From NCBI GenBank assembly GCA_002428015.1, contig DIZW01000038.1, positions 1 to 52,755 on the forward strand: a stretch of DNA of 52,755 nucleotides, given 5' to 3'. Source of the stretch: Oxalobacteraceae bacterium UBA6018. Its GTDB lineage: Bacteria > Pseudomonadota > Gammaproteobacteria > Burkholderiales > Burkholderiaceae_D. The translations under genes were made by a program, and so were the position numbers. Position 1 is the first letter of the stretch, and each line of letters opens with the position of its first letter. Below the pieces are notes generated by a model, which was given only the letters and a program-made list of their open reading frames with translations, was not told where the DNA came from and made no database searches. This document shows, piece after piece, positions 24,397 to 34,768 of this stretch.

Positions 24397-25692
24397 ATGA
24401 GCACACCAATTAACGCCGCGCTGGTCGCGGAGCACAACGCCAAGGCCCAGGCCAACCTGGAAGCCGACTACGCCGCCCTGGGTGGCATGCTGTCGCGCCG
24501 CGGCATCGACATCGAAAAAATGACCGCGCTGGCGCAGACCTTCGCGGTCGCGCTCCCGAGCTGGGGCGTGGGCACCGGCGGCACCCGCTTCGCGCGCTTC
24601 CCCGGCAAGGGCGAGCCGCGCAACGTGTTCGAGAAGCTGGACGACTGCGGCGTGATCCACCAGTTGACCAAGGCGACGCCGAACGTGTCGCTGCACTTCC
24701 CATGGGATAAGCCGACCGACGCGCGCGAACTGCGCGACTACGCGGCCAACCTTGGCCTGGGTTTCGACAGCGTCAACTCGAACACCTTCCAGGACCAGGC
24801 CGGCCAGGCCCACACCTATAAGTACGGCAGCCTGACCGCGCAAAGCGCCCAGGCCCGCGCCCAGGCAGTGGCGCACAACATCGAGTGCATCGAGATCGGC
24901 AAGACGCTCGGCTCGAAGGGCTTGACGGTGTGGGTCGGCGACGGCTCCAACTTCCCCGGCCAGGCCAACCTGCGCGCCCAGCTCGAGCGCTACCTCGACA
25001 GCATGCGCGGCATCTACGCGGCCCTGCCGGAAGACTGGCTGATGTACATCGAGCACAAGCTGTTCGAGCCGGCCTTCTACGCCACCACCATCGCCGACTG
25101 GGGCACCAGCTTCGCCTGCGCGCAGGAACTGGGCGCCAAGGCCAAGTGCCTGGTCGACCTGGGCCACCACGCGCCGAACACCAACATCGAGATGATCGTG
25201 GCGCGCCTGGCGCAGTTCGGCAAACTGGGCGGCTTCCACTTCAACGACAGCAAGTACGGCGACGACGACCTCGATTCGGGCAGCATCAACCCGTTCCAGC
25301 TGTTCCTGATCTTTAACGAGCTGGCCGACGCGGCCCAGCGCGACGGCGGCGCCTTCAAGCCCTCGTACATGCTGGACCAGTCGCACAACGTGACCGATCC
25401 GATCGAAAGCCTGATGAGCAGCGCCGTGGAAGTGCAGCGCGCCTTCATCCAGGCCAGCCTGGTCGACCGCGCCGCCCTGGCGCACCACCAGGAGGCCAAC
25501 GACGTGCTGCAGGCGGCGCAAACGCTCAAGCACGCCTTCCGCACCGACGTCAGCCCGATCCTGGCGATGGCGCGCCTGCGCTCGGGCGCGGCCGCCGATC
25601 CGGTGGCATGCTACCGTGCCAGCGGCTACCGCGAGCAGGCCGGCGCGCAGCGTCCGCCCAAGGCCGGCGCCAGCGGCAGCGGCATCGTCTGA
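24397..25692 (+). CDS. rhaI: L-rhamnose isomerase RhaI
   Basis: This encodes 431 residues; ATG 24397 follows ACAGGAG. The sequence is of the Pseudomonas stutzeri/gram-positive-type RhaI (a TIM-barrel of the xylose-isomerase clan), not E. coli RhaA. Recognisable segments are 'LPSWGVGTGGTRFARFPGKGEP', 'VWVGDGSNFPGQ', 'IEHKLFEPAFYATTIADWGTS', 'CLVDLGHHAPNTNIE', 'GGFHFNDSKYGDDDLDSGSI' and 'YMLDQSHNVTDPIE', which carry the metal-binding Glu, Asp and His residues. It converts L-rhamnose to L-rhamnulose in the cytoplasm, ahead of RhaK. It lies in the rhaD operon, so catabolic genes precede the depolymerases. Confidence 0.93.
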   Translation: MSTPINAALVAEHNAKAQANLEADYAALGGMLSRRGIDIEKMTALAQTFAVALPSWGVGTGGTRFARFPGKGEPRNVFEKLDDCGVIHQLTKATPNVSLHFPWDKPTDARELRDYAANLGLGFDSVNSNTFQDQAGQAHTYKYGSLTAQSAQARAQAVAHNIECIEIGKTLGSKGLTVWVGDGSNFPGQANLRAQLERYLDSMRGIYAALPEDWLMYIEHKLFEPAFYATTIADWGTSFACAQELGAKAKCLVDLGHHAPNTNIEMIVARLAQFGKLGGFHFNDSKYGDDDLDSGSINPFQLFLIFNELADAAQRDGGAFKPSYMLDQSHNVTDPIESLMSSAVEVQRAFIQASLVDRAALAHHQEANDVLQAAQTLKHAFRTDVSPILAMARLRSGAAADPVACYRASGYREQAGAQRPPKAGASGSGIV

Positions 25693-25695
25693 GCG

Positions 25696-25711
25696 CGAAC
25701 GCGCGCGTTCG
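25696..25711. repeat. 16-bp perfect palindrome after rhaI
   Basis: CGAACGCGCGCGTTCG is self-complementary and lies 3 bp after the rhaI stop, in a 167-bp gap before GH106. It has no T tract. It could be a weak transcript end or a protein site; the gap is otherwise featureless. Confidence 0.4.
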
Positions 25712-25859
25712 GTCCGCAGTGGGCCGGGCGCGCGCGATCGCACCTGCTTTTGCCCATGCTTTCGCCTGTTGGCCGCCGCCGCCGTTGCCGTTCCATGGCC
25801 GGGCCGCGGTCAACGCTGATCGTCATGCTGTTCGTCACCGCTTCAAGGAGTTTCCCCTC

Positions 25860-28624
25860 ATGAGCAAGCGCATCGCGCGCCGCGCCGTCTTCCGTCCCGC
25901 GCCGTGCGCGGCGATGGTCGCAGCCTTCCTGTACAGCGTCAGCGCCCCGGGCGCCGCGGTACAACCCGCAGTACAACCTCTCCCTACCGTATCGAACTCC
26001 ATCGCCGAAGTGCGCGCCCACCTGGCCGCGCCGCCGCCCGACGCGCGCCCGCTGGTGCGCTGGTGGTGGTTCGGCCCGGCCGTGGTCAAGCCTCAGCTCG
26101 AACGTGAAATGCTGGCCATGAAGGCCGGCGGCTTCGGCGGCTTCGAGATCCAGCCGGTGTATCCGATGGAGCTGGACGACCCGGCGCGCGGCATCAAGAA
26201 CCTGCCCTACATGTCGCCGGACTTCCTCGACGCGCTCAGTTTCGTCAACCGCAAGGCGCACGAGAACGGCCTGCGGGTGGACATGACCCTGGCCAGCGGC
26301 TGGCCCTATGGCGGCCCGCATATCGCGGTCGGCCAGTCGGCCGCGCGCCTGCGCATGGCCGCCGTCGACCTCGCGCCGGGCGCGTCGAGCGTGCCGCTGC
26401 CGGCCGTGATGAACGGCGAGAAGCTGCTGGCCAGCTTCGTCGGCGAAGGCAGCGCGCATAACGTCGACGCAGCCCGGCTGGCGCTGTTCGAGGGTGCCCA
26501 GGCCGGCAACGGACGGCTCGCCGTCAAGCCGGCGCCGGCGGCGCGGGTGGTGGTGTACTACCTCGCCAGCCGCACCGGCCAGCAGGTCAAGCGCGCCGCG
26601 CTCGGCGCCGAGGGCTTCGTGCTCGACCACTTGAGCGCCAGCGCGGTCCAGCATCACCTGGCCACCATCGCCGAGCCGCTGATGAAGGCCTTCGGCAACC
26701 AGCCGCCCTACGCCGTGTTCTCCGACAGCCTGGAAGTCTACGGCACCGACTGGACCGACGACTTCCTGCAGGAGTTCCAGAAGCGCCGCGGCTACGACCT
26801 CAAGCCGCACCTGCCGCAGATCTACAGCGGGCAGGGGATGGACGCGGCGGCCATGCGGCGCGACTGGGTGCTGACCCAGACCGAGCTGGCCGACGAACGC
26901 TACCTGACCCCGATCGACAATTGGGCCAAGGCGCACGGCACCCAGTTCCGCTCCCAGACCTACGGCGAGCCGGCGGTGTCGATGTCGAGCAACCGCCTGG
27001 TCGCGCTGCCGGAGGGCGAGGGCCCGCAGTTCCGCGCGTTCTCGTTCACCCGCCTGGCCACCTCGGCCGGCCACGTATACGGACGCCCGGTGATCTCGGC
27101 CGAGACCTGGACCTGGCTCGATTCGCCGGCCTTCTCGGCCACCCCGCTGGACATGAAGGCCGAGGCGGACCGCATGCTGCTGCAGGGCGTGAACCAGTTC
27201 GTCGGCCACGGCTGGCCGTACACGCCGCCGGGCGCGCTCGAGCCGGGCTACGCCTTCTACGCCGCCGCCGTCTTCAACGACCATAATCCGTGGTGGAACG
27301 TCATGCCCGACGTGAACGGCTACATGACGCGCATGAGCTACCTGATGCGCCAGGGCCAGCCGGCCAACGACGTCGCGGTGTTCCTGCCCAACGACGACGT
27401 GGCCGCCTCGCTCAGCCCCGGCAAGGTGTCGCTGTCGGCCGAGATGCACAAGTACGTCACGCCCCAGCTGACCGAGCAGATCCTCGACGCCGGCTTCAAC
27501 CTCGATTACGTGGACGCCGAATCGGTGCTCGCGCTCGGGGTCAAGCACCCGGTGCTGGTGCTGCCGAACGTGACGCGCATGGCGCCGGCGGTGCTGGCCA
27601 AGTTGGCCGAGTACGTGCGAAGCGGCGGCAAGCTGATCGCGGTCGGCAGCCGGCCTTCGCTGGCGCCCGGCTATGTCGACGCGGCGCGCCTGTCGCCCCA
27701 GGTGGACGCCGCCTCGCGGGCGTTGTTCGCCGCCGGCGCCCAGCTGGTGCCGGACGCCGCCGCCCTGGGCCGCGCGCTCAAGGCCAGCTACCCGGCCGAC
27801 CTGCGCCTGTCGGCCGCCGCCAGCGACATCGGTTTCGTCCACCGCAAGCTGGCCGACGCCGACATCTACTTCATCGCCAACACCAGCAATCACGACGTCG
27901 CCGCCAGCGCCAGCTTCCGCGGCGCGCGCGCCCAGGTGGCCTGGCTCGATCCGTACAGCGGCAAGCTGACCAGCGCCCCGGCCCAGCCGGAGCTCAAGCT
28001 GGCGCCTTACGAGTCGCGCGTGCTGGTGTTCTCGGACGCGCCGCTGGGCGCGGCCGCGGCGCCGCGCCTGGGCGCGCCCAGCGTGCTGGCCGACTTGAGC
28101 CGCGAGTGGAGCGTGCGCTTTCCCGGGATCGCCAAGCCGGTCGCGATGGCGGCCCTGCGCTCCTGGACCGAGGACGAGGCGACCCGCTATTTCTCCGGCG
28201 AGGCGGTGTACGCCAAGCAGGTCAAGCTCAGCGCCGCCCAGCTCAAGGGCAGCCGCGTGGCGCTCGACTTCGGCCCCGGCACCGCGCTGGCGTCGACGCC
28301 GAAAGTCCCAGCCGGCATGCGCGCCATGTTCGAGAGCCCGGTGCGCGAGGCGGCCCAGGTCTACGTCAACGGCCAGCGCGCCGGCGCGCTCTGGCATCCG
28401 CCGTACACGCTCGACGTCACGGCCTGGCTCAAGCCGGGCGCCAACACGCTCGAGATCCGGGTCGCCAACCTGGGCCTGAACACCCTGGCCGGGCATGCCT
28501 TGCCCGACTACCGCCTGCTGTCGGCGCGCTTCGGCCAGCGCTTCGTACCCCAGGATACCGCCCTGATCGTGCCGCGTCCCTCGGGCATCCTGGGACCGGT
28601 CAAGCTCACCGCCGAGGCCCTGCA

Positions 28625-28628
<4 letters not shown>
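25860..28628 (+). CDS. GH106 alpha-L-rhamnosidase, exported
   Basis: This encodes 922 residues; ATG 25860 is preceded by AAGGAG, while the frame is open further upstream without a ribosome site. A long signal peptide is followed by the GH106 pattern 'VRWWWFGPAVVKPQLEREMLAMKAGGFGGFEI' in part, 'PYMSPDFLDALSFVNRKAHENGLRVDM', 'DSLEVYGTDWTDDFLQEF' and 'ISAETWTWLDSPAF'. The C-terminus is a galactose-binding-like sandwich ('VYVNGQRAGALWHPPYTLDVT'). GH106 enzymes are inverting alpha-L-rhamnosidases. In this operon the enzyme likely removes terminal rhamnose from RG-I fragments in the periplasm, feeding RhaS. The GH28 gene starts in the stop codon (GTGA). Confidence 0.9.
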
Positions 28629-30099
<1,471 letters not shown>

Positions 30100-30103
<4 letters not shown>

Positions 30104-31296
30104 TCAAGACAAAGAAAACCATCGCCGCCTGCGCCGTACTGGGCGCATTGCTGGCCCAGGGCGCGGCGGCGCAATCGTACCCGCTGCCCACGCCGGCCAT
30201 GCAGGCCATCATCGACAAGGACACCGTGCGCCACTTCGGCGACGCGCCGGCGGACGCCGGCCCTTACGCCACCGGCCTGTCGGCCGCGCTCGAACTGGCC
30301 GCCATCGACAAGGTGCTGCGCAAGGTGGCCGACTGGCAGCTGGCGCGCGCCCGGCCGTACTTCGACCGTATCTGGACCTCGAGCGTGATGTACACCGGTT
30401 TCATGGCCGCCTCCGAGGCGACCGGCGACCCCAAGTACCGCGACGCGATGATGGACATGGCGCGCCACTTCGACTTCCAGCTGCGCGACCGGCTGCCCAA
30501 CGCGGACGACCTGTCGCTCGGTCAGACCTACCTGGACCTGTATTTCCACGACCCGCGCCCCGCGCTGGTCCGCCTGACCCGCCTTGAGCTGGACGATTTG
30601 ATCGGCCTGAAGACGCTCAAGCCGAACGATGAGCGCCTGCCGTGGTGGTGGTGCGACGCGCTGTTCATGGGACCGGCCGTGTGGGCCAAGATGTACAAGG
30701 CCACGGGCGAGCACAAATACGTCGACTACCTGGACACACAGTGGAAGAAAACCTCCGAGCTCCTGTACGACAAGGAAGAACACCTGTACGCGCGCGACGC
30801 CAGCTACATCGGCAAGCGTGAGCCGAACGGCAGGAAAGTCTTCTGGTCGCGCGGCGAGGGCTGGGTGATGGGCGGGATCGCGCGCACGCTCGACTACCTG
30901 CCGGCCGACGACGCGCAGCGGCCGTTCTACGTGCAGCAGCTGCGCGAGATGGCCGAGCGCGTCGCCTCCCTGCAGGACGCCAGCGGCGACTGGCATTCCG
31001 GCCTGCTCGACCCGAAAACCTACCCGGCGCCGGAAGTGTCGGGCGCCTCGCTGTTCGTGTACGCGATGGCCTACGGCGTCAACCGCGGCTACCTGGACGC
31101 CAAGGTGTACCGCCCAGTGATCGCGCGCGGCTGGGCGGCGATCCTGAAGAATGTGTACGCGGATGGGCGCCTGGGGAACATCCAGCAGACCGGCGCCGAG
31201 CCGGCCTTCTACCGTCCGAGTTCGAGCTACGACTACGGCGTGGGCGCCTTCATGCTGGCAGCGGCCGAACTGAAAACGCTGGCGGGGACCAAATGA
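30100..31296 (+). CDS. GH105 unsaturated rhamnogalacturonyl hydrolase, exported
   Basis: This encodes 398 residues from a GTG at 30100 in the GH28 stop (GTGA). A signal peptide (ALLAQGAAAQ) is followed by an (alpha/alpha)6 barrel: 'RIWTSSVMYTGFMAASEATGDPKY', 'DDLSLGQTYLDLY', 'LPWWWCDALFMGPAVWAKMY', 'VFWSRGEGWVMGGIARTLDYLP' and 'ASGDWHSGLLDP'. The Asp in WCDALFM corresponds to the general acid of YteR-type enzymes. It removes the unsaturated galacturonosyl residue from lyase-generated RG disaccharides, releasing rhamnose. Export implies that this step takes place before transport, which fits monosaccharide uptake through RhaSTPQ. The mutarotase gene overlaps it by 4 nt. Confidence 0.92.
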
Positions 31297-31607
31297 CGCA
31301 GCGCGCCTTTCGCATGAAACTCAAGCCCGGCACGGTGGACGAATACCGCCGCCGCCACGACGAGCTGTGGCCCGAGCTGGGCCAGGCGCTCAAGGACGCC
31401 GGCATCTACGACTACGCCATCTTCCTCGACGAGGAGACGCTGCACCTGTTCGCGGTCCTCAAGCTGCATCCGGGCGAGACCAGCGCGGCGCTGCCGGCCC
31501 AGCCGGTGATGCGGCGCTGGTGGGACTACATGGCCGACCTGATGGAAGTCGAGCCGGGCAACCGGCCACGCGAATGGCCGCTGGCGCCGATGTTCTACCT
31601 GGCCTGA
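31293..31607 (+). CDS. rhaM: L-rhamnose mutarotase
   Basis: This encodes 104 residues, the normal length for the RhaM/RhaU family, a ferredoxin-like dimeric fold. Motifs: 'FRMKLKPGTVDEYRRRHDELWPEL' with the conserved His, 'DYAIFLDEETLHLFAVLK', and the C-terminal 'MRRWWDYMADLMEVEP' with paired Trp. It interconverts alpha- and beta-L-rhamnopyranose before isomerisation. ATG 31293 overlaps the GH105 stop (ATGA). In the rhizobial rha locus the homologue (rhaU) sits between rhaQ and rhaK; here it has moved to the end of the depolymerase operon. Confidence 0.93.
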   Translation: MTQRAFRMKLKPGTVDEYRRRHDELWPELGQALKDAGIYDYAIFLDEETLHLFAVLKLHPGETSAALPAQPVMRRWWDYMADLMEVEPGNRPREWPLAPMFYLA

Positions 31608-31636
31608 TCCGGCAGCCGATCATCGGCCGGCCATCA

Positions 31637-32530
31637 TCACTGGACGATCAGCTTGCGCTCGCGCAGCCACTCCTCGGCGCGGCGCGGCCAGCCCGACGCG
31701 GTGCCCAGGCCCGGCTTCATGCCCATGCCGTGGCCGCCGTGCTCGAACAGGTACATCTCGGCCGGCACATGCGCGCGCGTGAGGGCCTGGAAGAACAGGA
31801 TGCTGTTCTCGACCGGGACGGTCTGGTCGGCCTGGGTGTGGATCAGCAGGGTGGGCGGGGTGGCCGCGCTGACCTGCTTTTCGAGCGACATCAGCGCCAC
31901 CAGCTCGGGCGATGGATTGGCGCCGATGAGGGCCTTGCGCGAGCCCATGTGGGCCGCGGCGGGGTCCATGGTGATCACCGGATACAGCAGCATCAGGAAG
32001 TCCGGGCGTGCGCTGACGGCGTCGAGCGCGTTGCCGGTGCGGCCGGCTGGATTGTCGAACAGGGTGCCCGCGCTGGCGGCCAGATGCCCGCCGGCCGAGC
32101 TGCCCATCACGCCGATGCGGTTCGGGTCGATGCCGTATTTGGCCGCCTGCGAGCGCACCAGGCGCACCGCGCGCAGCACGTCCTGCAGCGGGGCTGGATG
32201 GCCGAACTCCGCCATGCGATACTTGAGCACGAAGCTGGTCACGCCCAGGGAACTGAGCCAGGTGGCGTATTGCTCGCCCTCGCGGGCGGTGGCCAGGCGC
32301 ACATAGCCGCCGCCCGGGCAGATGATCACGGCGGTGCCGCTGGGGCGGTCCACCGCCGGCGCGTACATGGTCAGCGACGGCTCGCTGACGTTGGAGGTGT
32401 GGCCGCCCTCGTTGCGCTCGGCGCCGATGCCGGGCTTGGCGCCGGGGACCCCTTCCGGCCACAAGGGAATCGCGGCGTGGGCGAGGGCGGCGGCGCCGGC
32501 CAGGATCAAAGCAAGTGCGGTATTTTTCAT
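31637..32530 (-). CDS. Exported alpha/beta-hydrolase, probable carbohydrate (acetyl) esterase
   Basis: This encodes 297 residues; ATG 32530 has GGAG 8 nt upstream, and the frame is open further upstream without signals. A signal peptide (LILAGAAALAHA) is followed by 'IPLWPEGVPGAKPG' and 'AVIICPGGGYVRLA' (oxyanion GGGY), the nucleophile Ser in GSSAGGHLAAS, and 'HTQADQTVPVENSILFFQAL' and 'FEHGGHGMG' for the acid and His. This set matches the Abhydrolase_3-like esterases common in polysaccharide loci. It likely removes acetyl or other ester groups from pectin oligosaccharides; the substrate is inferred. It is convergent with rhaM (29 bp) and divergent from the DUF1080 gene (43 bp). Confidence 0.82.
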   Translation of the reverse strand: MKNTALALILAGAAALAHAAIPLWPEGVPGAKPGIGAERNEGGHTSNVSEPSLTMYAPAVDRPSGTAVIICPGGGYVRLATAREGEQYATWLSSLGVTSFVLKYRMAEFGHPAPLQDVLRAVRLVRSQAAKYGIDPNRIGVMGSSAGGHLAASAGTLFDNPAGRTGNALDAVSARPDFLMLLYPVITMDPAAAHMGSRKALIGANPSPELVALMSLEKQVSAATPPTLLIHTQADQTVPVENSILFFQALTRAHVPAEMYLFEHGGHGMGMKPGLGTASGWPRRAEEWLRERKLIVQ

Positions 32531-32573
32531 CAAGCGGTCTCCATTCTTTTTTAACGAAACGGTCAGGTACAAC

Positions 32574-33251
32574 ATGTCTAGATTCTCCCATATCGGCAGC
32601 GTGGCGCTGGCCGCCGCACTCACCGGTTGCGCCGTCCAGGCGCCGGCGCCGGCGCAGCCGACCCTCTCGCCGGCCGGCCAGGCCATGTTCAACGGGCGCG
32701 ATTTCAGCGGCTGGGAACTGGTCACCGTTCCCGCCACACCGCTGGCGGCCAGCTTCCAGATGCTGCCCGACGGGGTGATCGCCTCGACCGGCAAGCCGAT
32801 CGGCTACCTGGCCTCGGCCGGCACCTACGCCAACTTCCGCATGCACGTGGAGTGGCGCTGGGCCGCCACGCCGGGCAATGGCGGCGTGCTGCTGCATATC
32901 ACCGGCGGCCCCAAGGACCGCGCCTGGCCGCTCAGCCTCCAGGTGCAGACCAAGGCCGGCAGCGCCGGCGACCTGCTGCCGATGGCCGGCGCCACCTTCG
33001 CCGAGCCGCTCACCAGCGCGCCCGGCGCCTCAGTGCCGCTCAAGGCCCATCTGGCGCCGTCCAGCGAAAAGCCGGCCGGCGAATGGAACAGCTGCGACAT
33101 CGTCAGCCGCGCCGGCACGCTCGAAGTCACCATCAACGGCGTGCTGCAGAACCGCATCAGCGGCGCCAACCCCGGCGCCGGGCGGGTCGGCTTCCAGCTC
33201 GAAGGCACGCCCTACGAGCTGCGCAACGTGACCTTGGCGCCGCTGCCCTAA
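32574..33251 (+). CDS. DUF1080 (3-keto-disaccharide hydrolase-like) lipoprotein
   Basis: This encodes 225 residues; ATG 32574. It has a lipoprotein signal with lipobox Cys (AALTGC), then one concanavalin-like jelly-roll domain: 'AMFNGRDFSGWELV', 'ASAGTYANFRMHVEWRW', 'GNGGVLLHIT', 'GEWNSCDIVSRAGTLEVTINGVLQNR' and 'GRVGFQLEGTPYELRNVTL'. This is the DUF1080 pattern; some members hydrolyse 3-keto-glycosides and others have no known activity. No oxidoreductase partner is nearby, so a binding or accessory role on RG-I sugars is also possible. Confidence 0.8.
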   Translation: MSRFSHIGSVALAAALTGCAVQAPAPAQPTLSPAGQAMFNGRDFSGWELVTVPATPLAASFQMLPDGVIASTGKPIGYLASAGTYANFRMHVEWRWAATPGNGGVLLHITGGPKDRAWPLSLQVQTKAGSAGDLLPMAGATFAEPLTSAPGASVPLKAHLAPSSEKPAGEWNSCDIVSRAGTLEVTINGVLQNRISGANPGAGRVGFQLEGTPYELRNVTLAPLP

Positions 33252-33276
33252 GCGGAGCGCGCCGGCGCCGAAAGCG

Positions 33277-34620
33277 CTACGGGTTCGCGTCCCGCAGCGC
33301 CTTCGGAATCTCGATCACGCAGATGTTCATGCTGCGCCCGTCCGGCGACAGCATGGCCGACTGGATCTCGATCTTGGTGCCGTCGGCGTTGAAGGTCGGA
33401 TGGGTGTGATCGGCGGCCGTGGTCTTGTGGCCGGTCGTGAGCAAGGTCATGGCGCGGGTGCGGCGGTTGATCAGGTAGACGCTGCGGCTGAAATCGTCGC
33501 CCACCGCCCAGCGCCCGTCGCTCGATCCGTGCACGTGCCACAGGCCGCTGCCGGACGGCGTCTGGCCGACGATCGTCATCTCGCGCGTGCGCAGGTTGAC
33601 GATCGCCAGGCCGGTCGGTTTCTCGCGCGTGCCGGCGCGCCCCCAGCCTTCGTCCTGGCCTGGATTGGCGCCCTGCACGCCGGTGCCGGCCGCCACTCCT
33701 TCGACCGGGCGATGACCCATGATCGCCATGGCCACCTCGTCGCGCGAGATGACCGCCTCGTGGGTCACCCACTCGTAGCTCGCCTCCGGGTACAGTGGGC
33801 GCAGGCCGCTGCCGTCGGCATGCACGGTCCAGGTGCGCTGGGGCGACTTGCCGCCGGTCTCCCAGCAAAACACGATTTCCCCCGGATTCCACAGATTGGC
33901 CTGGATGTGCCCGACCTGGAACGGTACCGACACCACGTGGCGGATTTCGCCGGTGTGCAGGTTCATGCGCGCGATGCCGCCGGGGCCGGCGCCCATGTGG
34001 CGCGGGCCGAACGCTGGCTCGAGCCGGGTGCCAGGGGCCAGGTGGCGTGCCGCTTCGTCCTTGCCGATCCTGAAGTAGAGCCACTGTTCGTCGGCGTCGA
34101 GCGCGGTGTCGCCGAAAGGCTCCATCGCCGCCGGGATCACGCCCACCACGCGCTGGTAGTGCGCGGCCGGCTGCATCGCATGCGCGGCGCTGTCGGCGAA
34201 CACGCGCGCCAGGTCGACCTCGACGATCTGCGCCTGGCGCGTGGCCTGGTCGTCGCGCAGGAAGTAGAGCGTCATCGCCTTGCGTCCGGCGTTGAGCATG
34301 CCGCTGTAGCCGCCTTCGGTGACCTGCACGATGTCGCCGCTGGCCTCGTTGACGGCCAGCGCTTCGTTGTGCGCCAGGTGCGAACGGAACAGCACCCATT
34401 TGCCGTCCGCCGTCCACTGCGAATGGGTCGGGTAGATCTTCGAGTCGCCATGCGGTTTCGACGTCAGGAAGGTGAGGATGGTGCCGGTGACGGGGTCGGC
34501 GATGACCTTGCGTTCGGACGGAAAGCGGGTGCCGATCTGCGCCATCGCGGCGTTCGAGAGCAGCAGCGTTGCGCACAGCATTGCGCACAATCGAGCGTAA
34601 ATACGGAGAGTTGGCTTCAT
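33277..34620 (-). CDS. Exported PL22-like (oligogalacturonate lyase-type) beta-propeller protein
   Basis: This encodes 447 residues, taking ATG 34620 (MKPTLRIYARL); an earlier in-frame ATG at 34647 lacks a signal-peptide-like start. The signal peptide ends near NAAMAQ. The body is a seven-bladed propeller with 'HSQWTADGKWVLFRS', 'GHIQANLWNPGEIVFCWETGG', 'YEWVTHEAVISRDEVAMAIMGHR', 'GLWHVHGSSDGRWAVGDDF' and 'DHTHPTFNADGTKIEIQSAMLS'. The spaced His residues recall the metal site of oligogalacturonate lyases. It differs clearly from the other PL22 gene, so it may act on RG-I rather than homogalacturonan oligomers. It is divergently transcribed from the tandem CE12 gene across a 148-bp regulatory region. 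Confidence 0.72.
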   Translation of the reverse strand: MKPTLRIYARLCAMLCATLLLSNAAMAQIGTRFPSERKVIADPVTGTILTFLTSKPHGDSKIYPTHSQWTADGKWVLFRSHLAHNEALAVNEASGDIVQVTEGGYSGMLNAGRKAMTLYFLRDDQATRQAQIVEVDLARVFADSAAHAMQPAAHYQRVVGVIPAAMEPFGDTALDADEQWLYFRIGKDEAARHLAPGTRLEPAFGPRHMGAGPGGIARMNLHTGEIRHVVSVPFQVGHIQANLWNPGEIVFCWETGGKSPQRTWTVHADGSGLRPLYPEASYEWVTHEAVISRDEVAMAIMGHRPVEGVAAGTGVQGANPGQDEGWGRAGTREKPTGLAIVNLRTREMTIVGQTPSGSGLWHVHGSSDGRWAVGDDFSRSVYLINRRTRAMTLLTTGHKTTAADHTHPTFNADGTKIEIQSAMLSPDGRSMNICVIEIPKALRDANP

Positions 34621-34768
34621 GATGTGACCTGATTGAGCGCGATTCACCCATTGTCGCTAATGTTTCGCTTGGTAAGCGATCATTTCCCTGATTCTTTCCG
34701 CATTGCGCGCGCCGTCGATTCGGGCTCGCATAGAATTCAGATTCGATCCGCTTTCGAATGACAAACGT
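34621..34768. promoter_or_regulatory. Divergent promoter region with the shared 21-bp element and a dyad
   Basis: The locus element is present as GATCATTTCCC plus TGATTCTTTC (34678-34698), 42 bp before a -10-like TAGAAT (34731-34736) directed at the CE12 operon. The transcript would start about 26 nt before ATG 34769. Just upstream is a dyad, TCGCTT-GGT-AAGCGA (34665-34679), that could serve the divergent PL22-like gene. There is no consensus -35. Confidence 0.5.

Noticed and set aside
25608..25859. N-terminal extension of the GH106 frame overlapping rhaI
   Set aside because: The extension has no ribosome site and precedes a clear AAGGAG-ATG-signal peptide at 25860.
27290..28624. Long frame upstream of and in phase with GH28, inside the GH106 gene
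   Set aside because: It is an out-of-frame shadow of GH106. The GH28 signal peptide begins at the GTG at 28625, in the GH106 stop codon.
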